In this document: piece by piece, positions 1-8,562 of the stretch
Numbering within the stretch: the stretch's first letter is position 1
Layout: every line of letters begins with the position of its first letter
NCBI GenBank assembly: GCA_016866255.1
Contig: VGMY01000023.1
Span: forward strand, 1 to 34,762
Direction of reading: 5' to 3'
DNA: 34,762 nucleotides
From: Bacteroidota bacterium
GTDB taxonomy: Bacteria; Bacteroidota; Bacteroidia; Flavobacteriales_D; Crocinitomicaceae
Position numbers and translations under genes: made by a program
The notes under the pieces: model-generated
Seen by the model: the letters and a program-made list of their open reading frames with translations, nothing else
Told to the model about the DNA's origin: nothing
The model's database searches: none

Positions 1-1089
1 TTACGATTCCAAATCCCCAAACATGGCCATGATGGCTGCTTCGTTGGGTGCGCAAACGCCGCGTTCCGTGATTAAACCCGTAACCAAACGAGCTGGGGTA
101 ACATCAAAGCCGTGATTCACAGCTTGCGTAGTTTCTGGACAAATTAGTACAGGCTCTATGGCTCCGGCAGCACTCTTGCCTATCACATAGCGCACCTCGT
201 CTTGGTTTCGTTCTTCGATCGGAATTTCTTTCAATCCATCCCGCACCGATAAATCCAAGGTGGTCGAGGGTAAGGCTACATAAAACGGGATCTTATTATC
301 ATGCGCTGCTAAGGCTTTCAGGTAGGTGCCAATTTTATTGGCTACATCACCATGCCGTGTGGTACGGTCGGTTCCTACTATGACCATGTCGACCATGCCG
401 TGCTGCATTAAATGCCCTCCTGCATTGTCCACGATTAAGGTATGAGGAATCCCGTGCCGTGTGAGTTCGTAGGCTGTTAAGTTGGCTCCTTGGTTGCGCG
501 GTCGTGTTTCGTCCACGTACACATGAACGTCAAGTCCTTTTTGTTTCGCCTGGTAGATCGGGGAAGTAACTGTCCCCCACTCAATGCAACCCAACATCCC
601 CGCGTTGCAGTGGGTTAATATGTTAATGCGCTGACCTGGCTTTTTAGCCCCAAGAGCTTCGATGATGGGTAAGCCATGTACCCCAATGTTGCGGCAGGTT
701 TCTACGTCTTGTTCTACAATGGCCTGGGCTTCGTTCCAAGCAGTTTCCACCAAATTTTCCGCTCCTTCCAAGCGCGCTTTCATGCGGTTCAAGGCCCAGA
801 AAAGGTTTACGGCCGTAGGACGTGAATTGGCCAAGGCCTCAAAAGCCTGATCCATAAAAGATCGTTCGTGATTTTCTTCGATGCAGGTACGAGCCGCTAA
901 ATAAATTCCAAAGGCTGCTGTGGCTCCAATTAAGGGTGCACCGCGAACCATCATGTCTTTGATGGCCGTTTCTGCCTCCTGAAAGGTATGCAATTTAACC
1001 ACCACCCATTCGTGGGGTAAAAACCGTTGGTCTATGACTTCCACATAACGGTCTGCTGTCGGCCAAATGGTGCGAAATGGACTGGCCAC
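1..1089 (-). CDS. mtnA: S-methyl-5-thioribose-1-phosphate isomerase
   Basis: Cytosolic isomerase of methionine salvage: it converts 5-methylthioribose-1-phosphate to methylthioribulose-1-phosphate. The 362-residue length is normal for the eIF2B-like MtnA family. Visible family motifs are RGAPLIG (residues 49-55), THCNAG with the presumed catalytic Cys161, and GTDRTTRHGDVANKIGTY with the presumed catalytic Asp241 (the family usually reads GADR, so this is a mild variant). The stop codon occupies bases 1-3, so the gene is complete. It starts 3 bp after metK, which makes co-transcription very likely: MetK makes SAM, and MtnA recycles the methylthioadenosine left over from SAM-derived reactions. 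The other salvage genes are not in the window and may lie beyond base 1. Confidence 0.95.
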   Translation of the reverse strand: MASPFRTIWPTADRYVEVIDQRFLPHEWVVVKLHTFQEAETAIKDMMVRGAPLIGATAAFGIYLAARTCIEENHERSFMDQAFEALANSRPTAVNLFWALNRMKARLEGAENLVETAWNEAQAIVEQDVETCRNIGVHGLPIIEALGAKKPGQRINILTHCNAGMLGCIEWGTVTSPIYQAKQKGLDVHVYVDETRPRNQGANLTAYELTRHGIPHTLIVDNAGGHLMQHGMVDMVIVGTDRTTRHGDVANKIGTYLKALAAHDNKIPFYVALPSTTLDLSVRDGLKEIPIEERNQDEVRYVIGKSAAGAIEPVLICPETTQAVNHGFDVTPARLVTGLITERGVCAPNEAAIMAMFGDLES

Positions 1090-1092
1090 CTG

Positions 1093-2349
1093 TTAGAGGT
1101 TAAACGCCGCTTTGATTCGGTCTACGTAATCCAGTTTTTCCCAGGTAAATAACTCCACCTCAATGGGCTTTTTTTCTCCATTTGGCGCAGTAAAAACCTT
1201 GGTTTTTTTCTCGTATTCGCGTCCCATGTGACCATAAGAAGCGGTTTCAGAATAAATGGGATTGCGAAGTTTCAGGCGTTGTTCAATGAAGTACGGTCGC
1301 ATATCGAAAACGCCTTCAATCTTCTTAGCGATTTCGCCGTCGGTCATATCCACTTTGGAAGTTCCGTAAGTTTCGATGAACAAACCACACGGTTTAGCCA
1401 CTCCAATGGCATAAGACACTTGCACCAACACCTCATCGCACAATCCTGCGGCTACCATATTTTTTGCAATGTGTCGGGTAGCATAGGCTGCAGAACGGTC
1501 TACTTTGGATGGATCCTTTCCTGAAAAGGCACCACCACCGTGGGCTCCTTTTCCGCCGTAGGTATCTACAATGATTTTTCTTCCCGTTAATCCGGTATCG
1601 CCGTGCGGTCCGCCGATTACAAATTTACCGGTCGGATTAATGTGATAGGTGATTTGATCGTTGAATAACTTTTGCAATTCCGGCTTCAATTTCGCTTTGA
1701 CGCGAGGAATCACGATTTCGACGATGTCTTTTTTAATTTTCGCCAACATCGTTGTTTCTTCTGCAAAGTCGTCGTGTTGGGTTGAAACCACGATGGTATC
1801 AATGCGTTGAGGCACATTGTCATCGCTATATTCAATGGTCACTTGCGACTTAGCGTCGGGACGCAAGTACGCAATAAGTTGAGCTTCCGTATTGCGGATC
1901 AAGGACATTTCTTGTAAAATTTTGTGCGCTAAATCCAAGGCCAACGGCATATAATTGTCGGTTTCCCTTGTAGCGTATCCAAACATCATCCCTTGATCGC
2001 CCGCTCCTTGATCTTCGGGGTTGGTGCGTTCAACACCTTGGTTGATGTCGGAGGATTGTTCGTGAATCGCCGAGAAAATACCGCAAGAATTTGCGTCAAA
2101 CATGTACTCCGATTTCGTGTAGCCAATTTTTTGAATGGTCTCCCGGGCGATTTTTTGCACATCTAAATACACGCTGGTCTTTACTTCGCCGGCCAAAACC
2201 ACCTGTCCCGTGGTAACCAAGGTTTCACACGCGACCTTTGAATTGGGATCGAAAGCCATAAAATGGTCAATTAGCGCATCAGAAATTTGGTCTGCCACTT
2301 TATCCGGATGACCCTCTGAAACCGATTCTGAAGTAAATAAGTACGCCAT
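1093..2349 (-). CDS. metK: S-adenosylmethionine synthetase
   Basis: Makes S-adenosylmethionine from methionine and ATP in the cytosol. The 418-residue protein has the three MetK domains with standard signatures: [18 protein letters not shown] near the N-terminus (residues 14-31), the [12 protein letters not shown] motif, and the glycine-rich [19 protein letters not shown] motif. Start ATG at 2349 gives the classical N-terminus [17 protein letters not shown]. It is the first gene of a metK-mtnA unit and lies 48 bp downstream of paaH. That gap contains a TATTTTTG promoter element but no room for a SAM riboswitch. Confidence 0.98.
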   Translation of the reverse strand: MAYLFTSESVSEGHPDKVADQISDALIDHFMAFDPNSKVACETLVTTGQVVLAGEVKTSVYLDVQKIARETIQKIGYTKSEYMFDANSCGIFSAIHEQSSDINQGVERTNPEDQGAGDQGMMFGYATRETDNYMPLALDLAHKILQEMSLIRNTEAQLIAYLRPDAKSQVTIEYSDDNVPQRIDTIVVSTQHDDFAEETTMLAKIKKDIVEIVIPRVKAKLKPELQKLFNDQITYHINPTGKFVIGGPHGDTGLTGRKIIVDTYGGKGAHGGGAFSGKDPSKVDRSAAYATRHIAKNMVAAGLCDEVLVQVSYAIGVAKPCGLFIETYGTSKVDMTDGEIAKKIEGVFDMRPYFIEQRLKLRNPIYSETASYGHMGREYEKKTKVFTAPNGEKKPIEVELFTWEKLDYVDRIKAAFNL

Positions 2350-2365
2350 TTGGAAAAATTTTAAA

Positions 2366-2373
2366 CAAAAATA
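2366..2373 (-). promoter_or_regulatory. Putative -7 element upstream of metK
   Basis: On the minus strand the sequence reads TATTTTTG, matching the Bacteroidota -7 consensus TAnnTTTG. It would place transcription start about 12 bases before the metK ATG. No well-spaced TTG (-33) is visible upstream, so metK may also be read from the paaGH run. Confidence 0.35.
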
Positions 2374-2397
2374 AGGAAATTCATTGACCTTTCCCCC

Positions 2398-3552
2398 TTA
2401 AATCAAAGGCTTTCCAGATTTTACCCTGTCTTTGAGTAACGCATTGGGACGATAGCGATCCTCGCCAAAGCGTTCCTGTAATGAGATCAATTCGGCAAGC
2501 ACTTTTTCCGGACCAATTTCCTCCGACCAAGCGAGCAACCCCTTGGGATAATTAACGCCCTTCATCATGGCCATATCAACATCCTCAGGAGTTGCAATCT
2601 GCATTAAAACGGCGTCGTAGGCTTCGTTGATCAGTAGGGCAATAATGCGGTTAAAAATCTGCTGCAACAAAGCGGAGTCTTGCGAAGGCTTAAATTTTTC
2701 CACGGAATAATCGTAAAATCCACGGCCTGTTTTTCTTCCATAGAGTCCCGCTTCTTTTAGGCGTTTTTGGGTAAACGACGGTTTGAACCGAGGGTCGTAA
2801 TAAAACGCTTCAAAAACGGTTTCGGTAACGGTATAATTCACGTCGTTGCCAATGTAATCCATCAATTCAAAGGGCCCCATTTTAAACCCCCCTATGGAGG
2901 TCATGGCAAAATCAATGGTGGCAAAATCCGCTAATCCTTCTTCGTAGATTCTCAAAGCTTCTCCGTAAAAGGGTCTTGCAACACGGTTCACGATAAACCC
3001 TGGCGTATCCTTACAAACCGCCACAGTTTTTCCCAACGATAGGACCATTTCTTTGGCCGCGCTCCGTACGCTGTCTTCGGTCAAGACACCGGGAATGATT
3101 TCGACTAAGGGCATGAGCGTTGCGGGATTAAAAAAATGAATGCCCAAAAATCTTTTCGGATGCTTCAAGGCACTCGAAATAGCGGCAATCGATAAGGAAG
3201 AGGTATTGGACGCCAGGATACAAGTGGGCGAAACAATGGCTTCCAAGGCCTTAAACAACTCATGTTTAATGGTTAGATTTTCTACGATGGCTTCAATCAC
3301 TAAGTCCGCGCTTTCCGCAGCATTTAATTGCTCTACCACCTTAAGTCGGGCCATCATTGCCTGATGCTCGTCCGCGTCAATTTTACCTTTTTCCAAAAGC
3401 GAGAACAGGGACTTATGAATTCCCTGTTGGGCTTTACTTCGTTGATCAGCTGAAACATCAAATAACTGGGTTTCAAATCCCTTTTGTGCCGCTAATTGAG
3501 CAATGCCTGCGCCCATGGTTCCAGCTCCCACTACAAAAATGCGTTTTGTCAT
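2398..3552 (-). CDS. paaH: 3-hydroxyacyl-CoA dehydrogenase (PaaH-like)
   Basis: NAD-dependent oxidation of 3-hydroxyadipyl-CoA to 3-oxoadipyl-CoA in phenylacetate degradation is the likely role. The N-terminal Rossmann fold carries GAGTMGAG (8-15). The 3HCDH active-site set is present: Ser117 in SNTSS, His139 in GIHFFNP, Glu151 and Asn189 in VNR. Two C-terminal 3HCDH units follow (about 186-282 and 300-384). At 384 residues it is shorter than the E. coli PaaH (about 475) but still holds two C-terminal units. Its ATG overlaps the paaG stop in a TAATG junction, indicating translational coupling. A general fatty-acid role is possible, but pairing with a PaaG-type protein favours PaaH. Confidence 0.85.
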   Translation of the reverse strand: MTKRIFVVGAGTMGAGIAQLAAQKGFETQLFDVSADQRSKAQQGIHKSLFSLLEKGKIDADEHQAMMARLKVVEQLNAAESADLVIEAIVENLTIKHELFKALEAIVSPTCILASNTSSLSIAAISSALKHPKRFLGIHFFNPATLMPLVEIIPGVLTEDSVRSAAKEMVLSLGKTVAVCKDTPGFIVNRVARPFYGEALRIYEEGLADFATIDFAMTSIGGFKMGPFELMDYIGNDVNYTVTETVFEAFYYDPRFKPSFTQKRLKEAGLYGRKTGRGFYDYSVEKFKPSQDSALLQQIFNRIIALLINEAYDAVLMQIATPEDVDMAMMKGVNYPKGLLAWSEEIGPEKVLAELISLQERFGEDRYRPNALLKDRVKSGKPLI

Positions 3553-4325
3553 TATTTTCCTGTAAAGTTTGGTTTTCTTTTTTCTAAAAAAGCTTGCACT
3601 CCTTCCTTAAAATCCGACGTTTTTCCAGCTTCAACCTGCAACGCTAATTCCAAGTTCAATTGTTCGGTTAAGGTATTATTCCAGCTATGTTGTACTGCTT
3701 TTTTGGTCAAGGCAAGCGCCTTGGTTGGCATGCTCGCGATCTGTGCCACGAAATCCGCAGTATACGATTCATAGGAATCCGCAGGAACTGCCTTAAAAAT
3801 CATATTCATTTGTTCGGCCTCTTTGGCACTCACCTTATCGCCCGTCATCATCAATGCGAAGGCCTTTTGTAGGCCAATCAAACGCGGTAAAAAATAGGTG
3901 CCCCCTGAATCAGGAATTAAGCCAATTTTTGAAAAGGCTTGAATAAAGCTAGCTTGTTCATGGGCAATCACCACATCGCAGGCTAAGGCGATATTGGCCC
4001 CGGCACCTGCTGCAACGCCGTTCACCAACGCAAGTACCGGTTTCTCGAGGGCAACAATCTGACGAATGAGGGGATTGTAATGTTCGGAGAGGATGCGCTC
4101 CAAGCCCGGGCCTTCCGGGTCAATGGCTTCGGCTAAATCTTGTCCTGCACAAAAAGCCTTTCCCGTTCCTGTAATCACTACGGCCCGTACGGACTCATTA
4201 GTTGCAGCTTCGTTCAGACTTGCCTGCAACTTTAAAGCCATGGTACGATTAAATGAGTGGTACACCTCAGGACGGTTAAAGGTGATTTGCATTACCCCAT
4301 TTCGATGTTCAGTTAATATTTCCAT
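3552..4325 (-). CDS. paaG: Ring-1,2-epoxyphenylacetyl-CoA isomerase (PaaG-like crotonase)
   Basis: Crotonase-family enzyme of 257 residues. In the known pathway PaaG converts ring-epoxyphenylacetyl-CoA to oxepin-CoA and also isomerises a later double bond. Sequence support: FCAGQDLAE (58-66), where the GQDL form is typical of PaaG; the GAGANIALACD oxyanion region (107-117); and IPDSGGT (137-143) with Asp139 at the place of the PaaG catalytic Asp. The Glu found in ordinary enoyl-CoA hydratases is not seen. The start overlaps the end of the upstream WYL regulator gene by 17 bp and the stop overlaps paaH by 1 bp, so it sits inside an operon. A generic enoyl-CoA hydratase is the alternative. Confidence 0.87.
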   Translation of the reverse strand: MEILTEHRNGVMQITFNRPEVYHSFNRTMALKLQASLNEAATNESVRAVVITGTGKAFCAGQDLAEAIDPEGPGLERILSEHYNPLIRQIVALEKPVLALVNGVAAGAGANIALACDVVIAHEQASFIQAFSKIGLIPDSGGTYFLPRLIGLQKAFALMMTGDKVSAKEAEQMNMIFKAVPADSYESYTADFVAQIASMPTKALALTKKAVQHSWNNTLTEQLNLELALQVEAGKTSDFKEGVQAFLEKRKPNFTGK

Positions 4326-5319
4326 TTTTTTCGATGCTTAGTTGATGTTGAATTCGCTCATTCCACACTCGTTTCAAAGACTCAGGAGCTAAAATATGAA
4401 TCTCGCCCATAAATCCGAGCAAAGCACGGATCAACTCTTCGTTGATTTGTACCCTTAGGGCAAAACGGTTCGGACCTATGGATACCTGAGAAGAATGCAA
4501 GGGCTGCGATTCGATGTACTTACTGGCCACTTCATTGGCTTCGATTTCAACGCGCTCCGGCGCTTTGTTTTCGGTGGTGATTCCAATGGTCTCCGCAAAA
4601 AACTCCGCAGGATTAAACGTGTAATCCGTGGTGTAATGGGCATCGCTAACCGCCAATGCTTCCATGCGTTCCAAAGCATACGTTTTCCAATGCGCGGATT
4701 CAAAATCGTAGGTAATAATGTACCAACGGTTGCGGTATTCTTTCAAATACACGGGCAGTACTTTTCGTCCTTTCGCCACGCCGGATTTGAAGGAGGCGTA
4801 GTTAAAGGTACAGATGCGTTTTTCCTGTATCGCGGACAAAAGCAAGGGAAGCCATTGATTTCCTACCGAGGCATAGGAAGTTTCAAACCCAATGAAAGCG
4901 TTGGTGGTTTGCCCTTCGGTTCCTGCCACGGCAACCCGGGTGGCAATTTTATCGATGGCACTGCCGAATTCTTTGAAATAGGGAACTTCCTGAAACTGCT
5001 GAAGGGTTTGCACCGCGAAACGTATGGAATCCAACTCGTCTTCCGAAAGGGGAATGTCGTTGATGGTATAATCGGGGTCTTCGTAAAAATAACCCTCGTG
5101 TTTTCGACTATACTTGATGGGCGCATCGTGATCCATGCGCATAGCGAAAAGGTCTTTTTCGATGGTTGAATCACAAATATGTTCACCGTAGGTGGATCCG
5201 AACAAGGATTCTTCGCATGCTTCCCGCAAATCGCCTTTGCTAGGGTAGGGTTTATATGGATTGCGAATCATTCGATCGATGATTCTAAACCTAATTAATG
5301 CGTTTTTGATGTGGGGCAT
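4309..5319 (-). CDS. WYL-domain transcriptional regulator
   Basis: Predicted DNA-binding, ligand-sensing regulator of 336 residues. The N-terminal part (about 1-80) looks like the winged-helix region of this family, with the pattern DSTIEKDLFAMRMDHDAPI. The WYL domain covers about 155-225 and contains KVLPVYLKEYRNRWYIITYD, in which WYI (199-201) is the WYL-type signature. A WCX-like C-terminal extension follows (about 255-325). It overlaps the upstream gene by 25 bp and paaG by 17 bp. That close packing suggests it may control the run it sits in, including paaGH, but no binding site is recognisable. The ligand is unknown. Confidence 0.85.
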   Translation of the reverse strand: MPHIKNALIRFRIIDRMIRNPYKPYPSKGDLREACEESLFGSTYGEHICDSTIEKDLFAMRMDHDAPIKYSRKHEGYFYEDPDYTINDIPLSEDELDSIRFAVQTLQQFQEVPYFKEFGSAIDKIATRVAVAGTEGQTTNAFIGFETSYASVGNQWLPLLLSAIQEKRICTFNYASFKSGVAKGRKVLPVYLKEYRNRWYIITYDFESAHWKTYALERMEALAVSDAHYTTDYTFNPAEFFAETIGITTENKAPERVEIEANEVASKYIESQPLHSSQVSIGPNRFALRVQINEELIRALLGFMGEIHILAPESLKRVWNERIQHQLSIEKNGNIN

Positions 5320-6722
5320 GAAGGAACTTTACTATAACCGAATAACTCGAAATACTTAATGGCTTGCGCAGCCTCGAAAGGAACATCCTGTTCCCAACTA
5401 TGGCCACCGCTTTTAATTTTACTCAAAACTTCGTCGGACATAATATGAAGGAGCTTTTCATTGAATTGGCGAATGGGCTCAACTTTATCATTGTACATCA
5501 TGTAATCCATCAATCCTTTTAAATTTTCTGCCACCTCCATAGTGTATAAATCCAACAAGGAACCGGTTTCAACATCAATTGCCGGATAAACGTAGAGTTT
5601 CATATTACGACCGAAGCCCCTTCCAAAGGCCTCCAACAAGCCTCCGGGTAAGTTGGCATAATATTTCTCTTCGAATATCGCGCTGAGGTTGTAAACGCCT
5701 AAAATAACTCCTATAAATTGCCCTTTGGCAATTTCGGATAAGTATTCAAGCATTCGGTAATGTTTCAAATAATTAGAAATCATGACGGTATACCCTAAGG
5801 AATTCAGCAATTCAGCACGGTCGAGAAAATCCTTATCAGAAATTTTACCATCCGCCGTCAAATCCTTTAACGTGAGTTCAAAGATTACCTCAACATTGGT
5901 ATGTTTAACGCGCGCATCTTGGAGAAAGCTGTTCTTCCCATTTTCAATCATATCGACATGAACGTGGGTAACCGGTCGAAATCGTCCGCGCATCAACAAT
6001 ATGTTTTTTTTATACAAAGCACTTGCCGGTTGCAATACATTCTTGGCCAAATCGAACATCGTAGCGTCGGTGATTCCTTTACGAACTAAACTAAGGGCAA
6101 TCATACGGTTATCCATTTCCTCGAAGTCAGGCCCCGTAAATCTCAGCATATCTATTTCCATACGTTCACGTGGTAAACGAGCCACGAGTGCAGAAATAAA
6201 GTCCTCGTAATTATCGGAATTGAAAAACGCTCCATAAATGAGATTTACCCCCAAAATTCCCAGCGCATCTTGTTGTGCACGGTTGGAAATATCGTGCATT
6301 AAAACGTGGAGAATGATGTCGTTTGATGGCCCGCCAATGGCTTTTTGAAAACGAATACCTATCCAACCATGGCCTTGGTTTGTTTTGTGATAGTTTAAGG
6401 ATTCTACCGTATTGCAAAAAGCGAAAAAACGCGACTCTGAAGTTTTTTGCGGCAGCACTTTTACCAATTGCTGGTACTCCGTGTTTAACATAGTAATGAG
6501 GCGCTCTTCACACACATAGCGCTTGGTCTTCCCATACATAGCATCGGACACTTTCATATCGTAGGCAGAATGCGTAAAGGCAATCGTACCGGAACTTCCA
6601 CCCGCCTTGAAAAAATTTGCTGCCACTTCTTGCCCTGCTCCAATTTCAGCAAAACAACCGTAAATATCGGACGTTAAATTAATGCGCAATGCTTTATCCT
6701 CAGTTGTAAGTTTCGCTGACAT
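5295..6722 (-). CDS. Conserved protein of unknown function (about 475 residues)
   Basis: I recognise the general look of a conserved protein found across several phyla and given inconsistent database names, but no verified function. The start ATG at 6722 is preferred over a non-ATG start 42 bp upstream, because it lies 2 bp after the stop of the di-heme gene and gives the natural N-terminus MSAKLTTEDKALRINLTSD. Visible features are a glycine-rich EIGAGQEVAANFF segment near residues 25-37, AGGSSGT just after it, a DAMYGKTKRYVCEERL motif, GHGWIGIRFQ and GILGVNLIYGAFF. It is soluble in appearance, with no signal peptide or membrane segments and few cysteines. It sits between the MbnP/MbnH-like pair and the WYL regulator, overlapping the latter by 25 bp. 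Confidence 0.75.
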   Translation of the reverse strand: MSAKLTTEDKALRINLTSDIYGCFAEIGAGQEVAANFFKAGGSSGTIAFTHSAYDMKVSDAMYGKTKRYVCEERLITMLNTEYQQLVKVLPQKTSESRFFAFCNTVESLNYHKTNQGHGWIGIRFQKAIGGPSNDIILHVLMHDISNRAQQDALGILGVNLIYGAFFNSDNYEDFISALVARLPRERMEIDMLRFTGPDFEEMDNRMIALSLVRKGITDATMFDLAKNVLQPASALYKKNILLMRGRFRPVTHVHVDMIENGKNSFLQDARVKHTNVEVIFELTLKDLTADGKISDKDFLDRAELLNSLGYTVMISNYLKHYRMLEYLSEIAKGQFIGVILGVYNLSAIFEEKYYANLPGGLLEAFGRGFGRNMKLYVYPAIDVETGSLLDLYTMEVAENLKGLMDYMMYNDKVEPIRQFNEKLLHIMSDEVLSKIKSGGHSWEQDVPFEAAQAIKYFELFGYSKVPSCPTSKTH

Positions 6723-6724
6723 GA

Positions 6725-7789
6725 TTAAGGTTCTTGAAATTTTGGATTGTTTACAAAATCCCAATCAGTAAGCGTTAATAAAAACGCTTTTAACAATTGC
6801 TTTTCCTGGGAATCAAGCTGCACGCCTCCCTGATTTGCAAATTCAATTAAAGGATCAATGGTCGCTGACATATGAATTCCAGAAGAGTAGTGTTCTATCA
6901 CCTCATCTAAGGTTTGAAATCTTCCGTCATGCATGTAAGGGGCCGTCAACGCGATGTTCCTTAACGTTGGGACCTTAAATTTGCCGTTATCGTTGGCGTT
7001 GGTGGTAACCGCCCCGCGGCCGAGATCGCTAAAGCTTGCGTCTAAGCCGTTATTGCTGAATTTCGCAACACGCATGAGGGGCCCATTATGGCAATGAAAA
7101 CAATCGGCGCCGTTCAGGCTTTTAAAGAGATCGTATCCCGCCCATTCCTCATTGGTAATCTGAACCGATTGATCCCAGGCACTTAAGGGAAGGTTGTTTT
7201 CAATTTTGTACATCACGTCGTACTTGCTCCTTCCAGAAATCATGGTGCGAATAAACTGAGCTATGGCTTTGGCTGCGTGGGTAGAGTCAAAATTCACCAC
7301 CCCAAAAGCTTTGTAGAATTGGTTCCTGTAATAGGTGTCTTTTTTCAATTTACTAACCGCTTCTTTCCACGAAAGGTGCATTTCGATGGGATTCGGTACT
7401 GGCTCCAAAATTTGATGTTCCAAAGAATTTGCCCTTCCGTCCCAAAAAAAGAAGGAATCCCACCCCAAATTGATCAAGGCCATGGCGTTGCGATTGCCTT
7501 GGATGCCATCGATTCCAGTAGAATACTTCGCAGAATCGGAAAAGGAGGAGAAGGCCGAATGGCACGAAGCACAGCTCATTTTATCGTTGCCGCTGAGCCT
7601 TTTTTCATAAAATAAATACCTACCTAACTCCACCCCTTCAACCGTCATGGGGTTATCGGCAGGAATATTCATTGACGGGAAATGCGAAGGAATTTCCAAC
7701 GCATAAGGCGTAGGTTGATAGCCGACTTTTTCCTTAGCGCAGGAGTTCAAAAGCCAAACGGCAACTAGAAAAAACACAAGAGTTCTCAT
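6725..7789 (-). CDS. Di-heme cytochrome c peroxidase / MauG-MbnH family lipoprotein
   Basis: Periplasm-facing di-heme enzyme of 354 residues. The signal peptide ends in lipobox LLNSC (Cys17). Two heme c sites are visible: CASCH (73-77) and CFHCH (230-234). FFWDGRA (114-120) is a hallmark of the CcpA/MauG superfamily. Family members either reduce hydrogen peroxide or, as in MauG and MbnH, use two hemes to modify a tryptophan in a partner protein. Its ATG overlaps the stop of the MbnP-like gene (ATGA), and in known systems MbnH acts on MbnP, so a partner-modifying role is inferred. Met307 lies 73 residues after the second heme His, close to the axial-Met spacing I recall for peroxidases. Plain peroxidase activity therefore stays open. 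Confidence 0.9.
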   Translation of the reverse strand: MRTLVFFLVAVWLLNSCAKEKVGYQPTPYALEIPSHFPSMNIPADNPMTVEGVELGRYLFYEKRLSGNDKMSCASCHSAFSSFSDSAKYSTGIDGIQGNRNAMALINLGWDSFFFWDGRANSLEHQILEPVPNPIEMHLSWKEAVSKLKKDTYYRNQFYKAFGVVNFDSTHAAKAIAQFIRTMISGRSKYDVMYKIENNLPLSAWDQSVQITNEEWAGYDLFKSLNGADCFHCHNGPLMRVAKFSNNGLDASFSDLGRGAVTTNANDNGKFKVPTLRNIALTAPYMHDGRFQTLDEVIEHYSSGIHMSATIDPLIEFANQGGVQLDSQEKQLLKAFLLTLTDWDFVNNPKFQEP

Positions 7790-8529
7790 GGTAACTGCAA
7801 GGCGTTTTTAAAGTTATCGGCAACTTTTTGGGTAAGTACTCCAAGTCCAGCACCAGAGTGGGTTAACGGTTCGTTGGGAATATCAATGGGTTGAAGAGGA
7901 TTAAAGAAAAACGATTCCATGTCCAATTTCAGGGATAAAGAATGCTGGTGGTCACCGGTTTTCACCCAAGAAAGGTTGTTAAACGTTACAGGTTGCTGGT
8001 ATAAATCTGTGCCTACATGGTAACTGTAACTTAAGTCAAAGTTATCTATGCCGTCATTCAAGGTATCGGCTTTTCCTTCTACGGCGATAAAAATATAACC
8101 CGTATTCCACCCCCAATGCATGGTGCCGGAATTGACAATATTCAGAGGGCTATCGTTGGGGAATGCAGAGGGGTCGTCGTGGTTGAGTGAGGTGTCCACG
8201 CCTAAAATCATCGAAAGGGAGGAAAATTTGTTGAAATCTGCGGTTTGGTCGAGCATTATGTTTCCTTTGTCTCGAAAATCAAAGTAGGCCACTTCGGCAA
8301 GTTGGTTATTTTGATAGCCAAGTAACGTAGAGAAAAACTTAATGTCGGAAACTTTAATGCGAATACCGTTGGGGCCTTGGTATATGGAATCCAGCATTAA
8401 GGGATTCAAGCCGAACATGGGGTTCACCAAAATCCTAACCGTTTCAGAGGGGGCTGGCGGTGGATCAACCGGTTTGGGTTTACAGGCCAAAAGCGTTATA
8501 AGAAATAAAGCTATCCAAATTACTTTCAT
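7786..8529 (-). CDS. MbnP-like copper-associated lipoprotein
   Basis: Predicted lipoprotein of 247 residues. The ATG at 8529 is chosen because it begins a clean lipoprotein signal (lipobox LLAC, Cys16); a longer reading to 8598 would bury it. The mature protein resembles the MbnP family: a segment on conserved side chains and fields (IKVSDIKFF), the Trp-rich MHWGWNTGYIFIAVEG (about 137-152), and SYHVG (about 169-173), matching the family's HxGW-like and YHLG motifs as I remember them. MbnP proteins are linked to copper handling in methanobactin operons, and their partner MbnH oxidises a Trp to kynurenine. No methanobactin genes are seen here. It overlaps the di-heme gene by 4 bp. Confidence 0.8.
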   Translation of the reverse strand: MKVIWIALFLITLLACKPKPVDPPPAPSETVRILVNPMFGLNPLMLDSIYQGPNGIRIKVSDIKFFSTLLGYQNNQLAEVAYFDFRDKGNIMLDQTADFNKFSSLSMILGVDTSLNHDDPSAFPNDSPLNIVNSGTMHWGWNTGYIFIAVEGKADTLNDGIDNFDLSYSYHVGTDLYQQPVTFNNLSWVKTGDHQHSLSLKLDMESFFFNPLQPIDIPNEPLTHSGAGLGVLTQKVADNFKNALQLP

Positions 8530-8562
8530 CCTTCGAGTTAAAAAAAGATTTTTATAACGTAA

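Noticed and set aside
2350..2397. SAM riboswitch before metK
   Set aside because: The gap is only 48 bp, with a simple TATTTTTG element and no room or pairing for a SAM aptamer.
4495..5169. Open frame of 224 codons on the plus strand opposite the WYL regulator
   Set aside because: It is antisense to a clear WYL-domain protein, has no recognisable motif or start signal, and is cysteine- and phenylalanine-rich in the way typical of reverse-strand readings.
6723..6764. Extended start for the 475-residue unknown protein
   Set aside because: The extra 14 codons lie inside the di-heme gene, while the ATG at 6722 sits 2 bp after its stop and gives a natural N-terminus.
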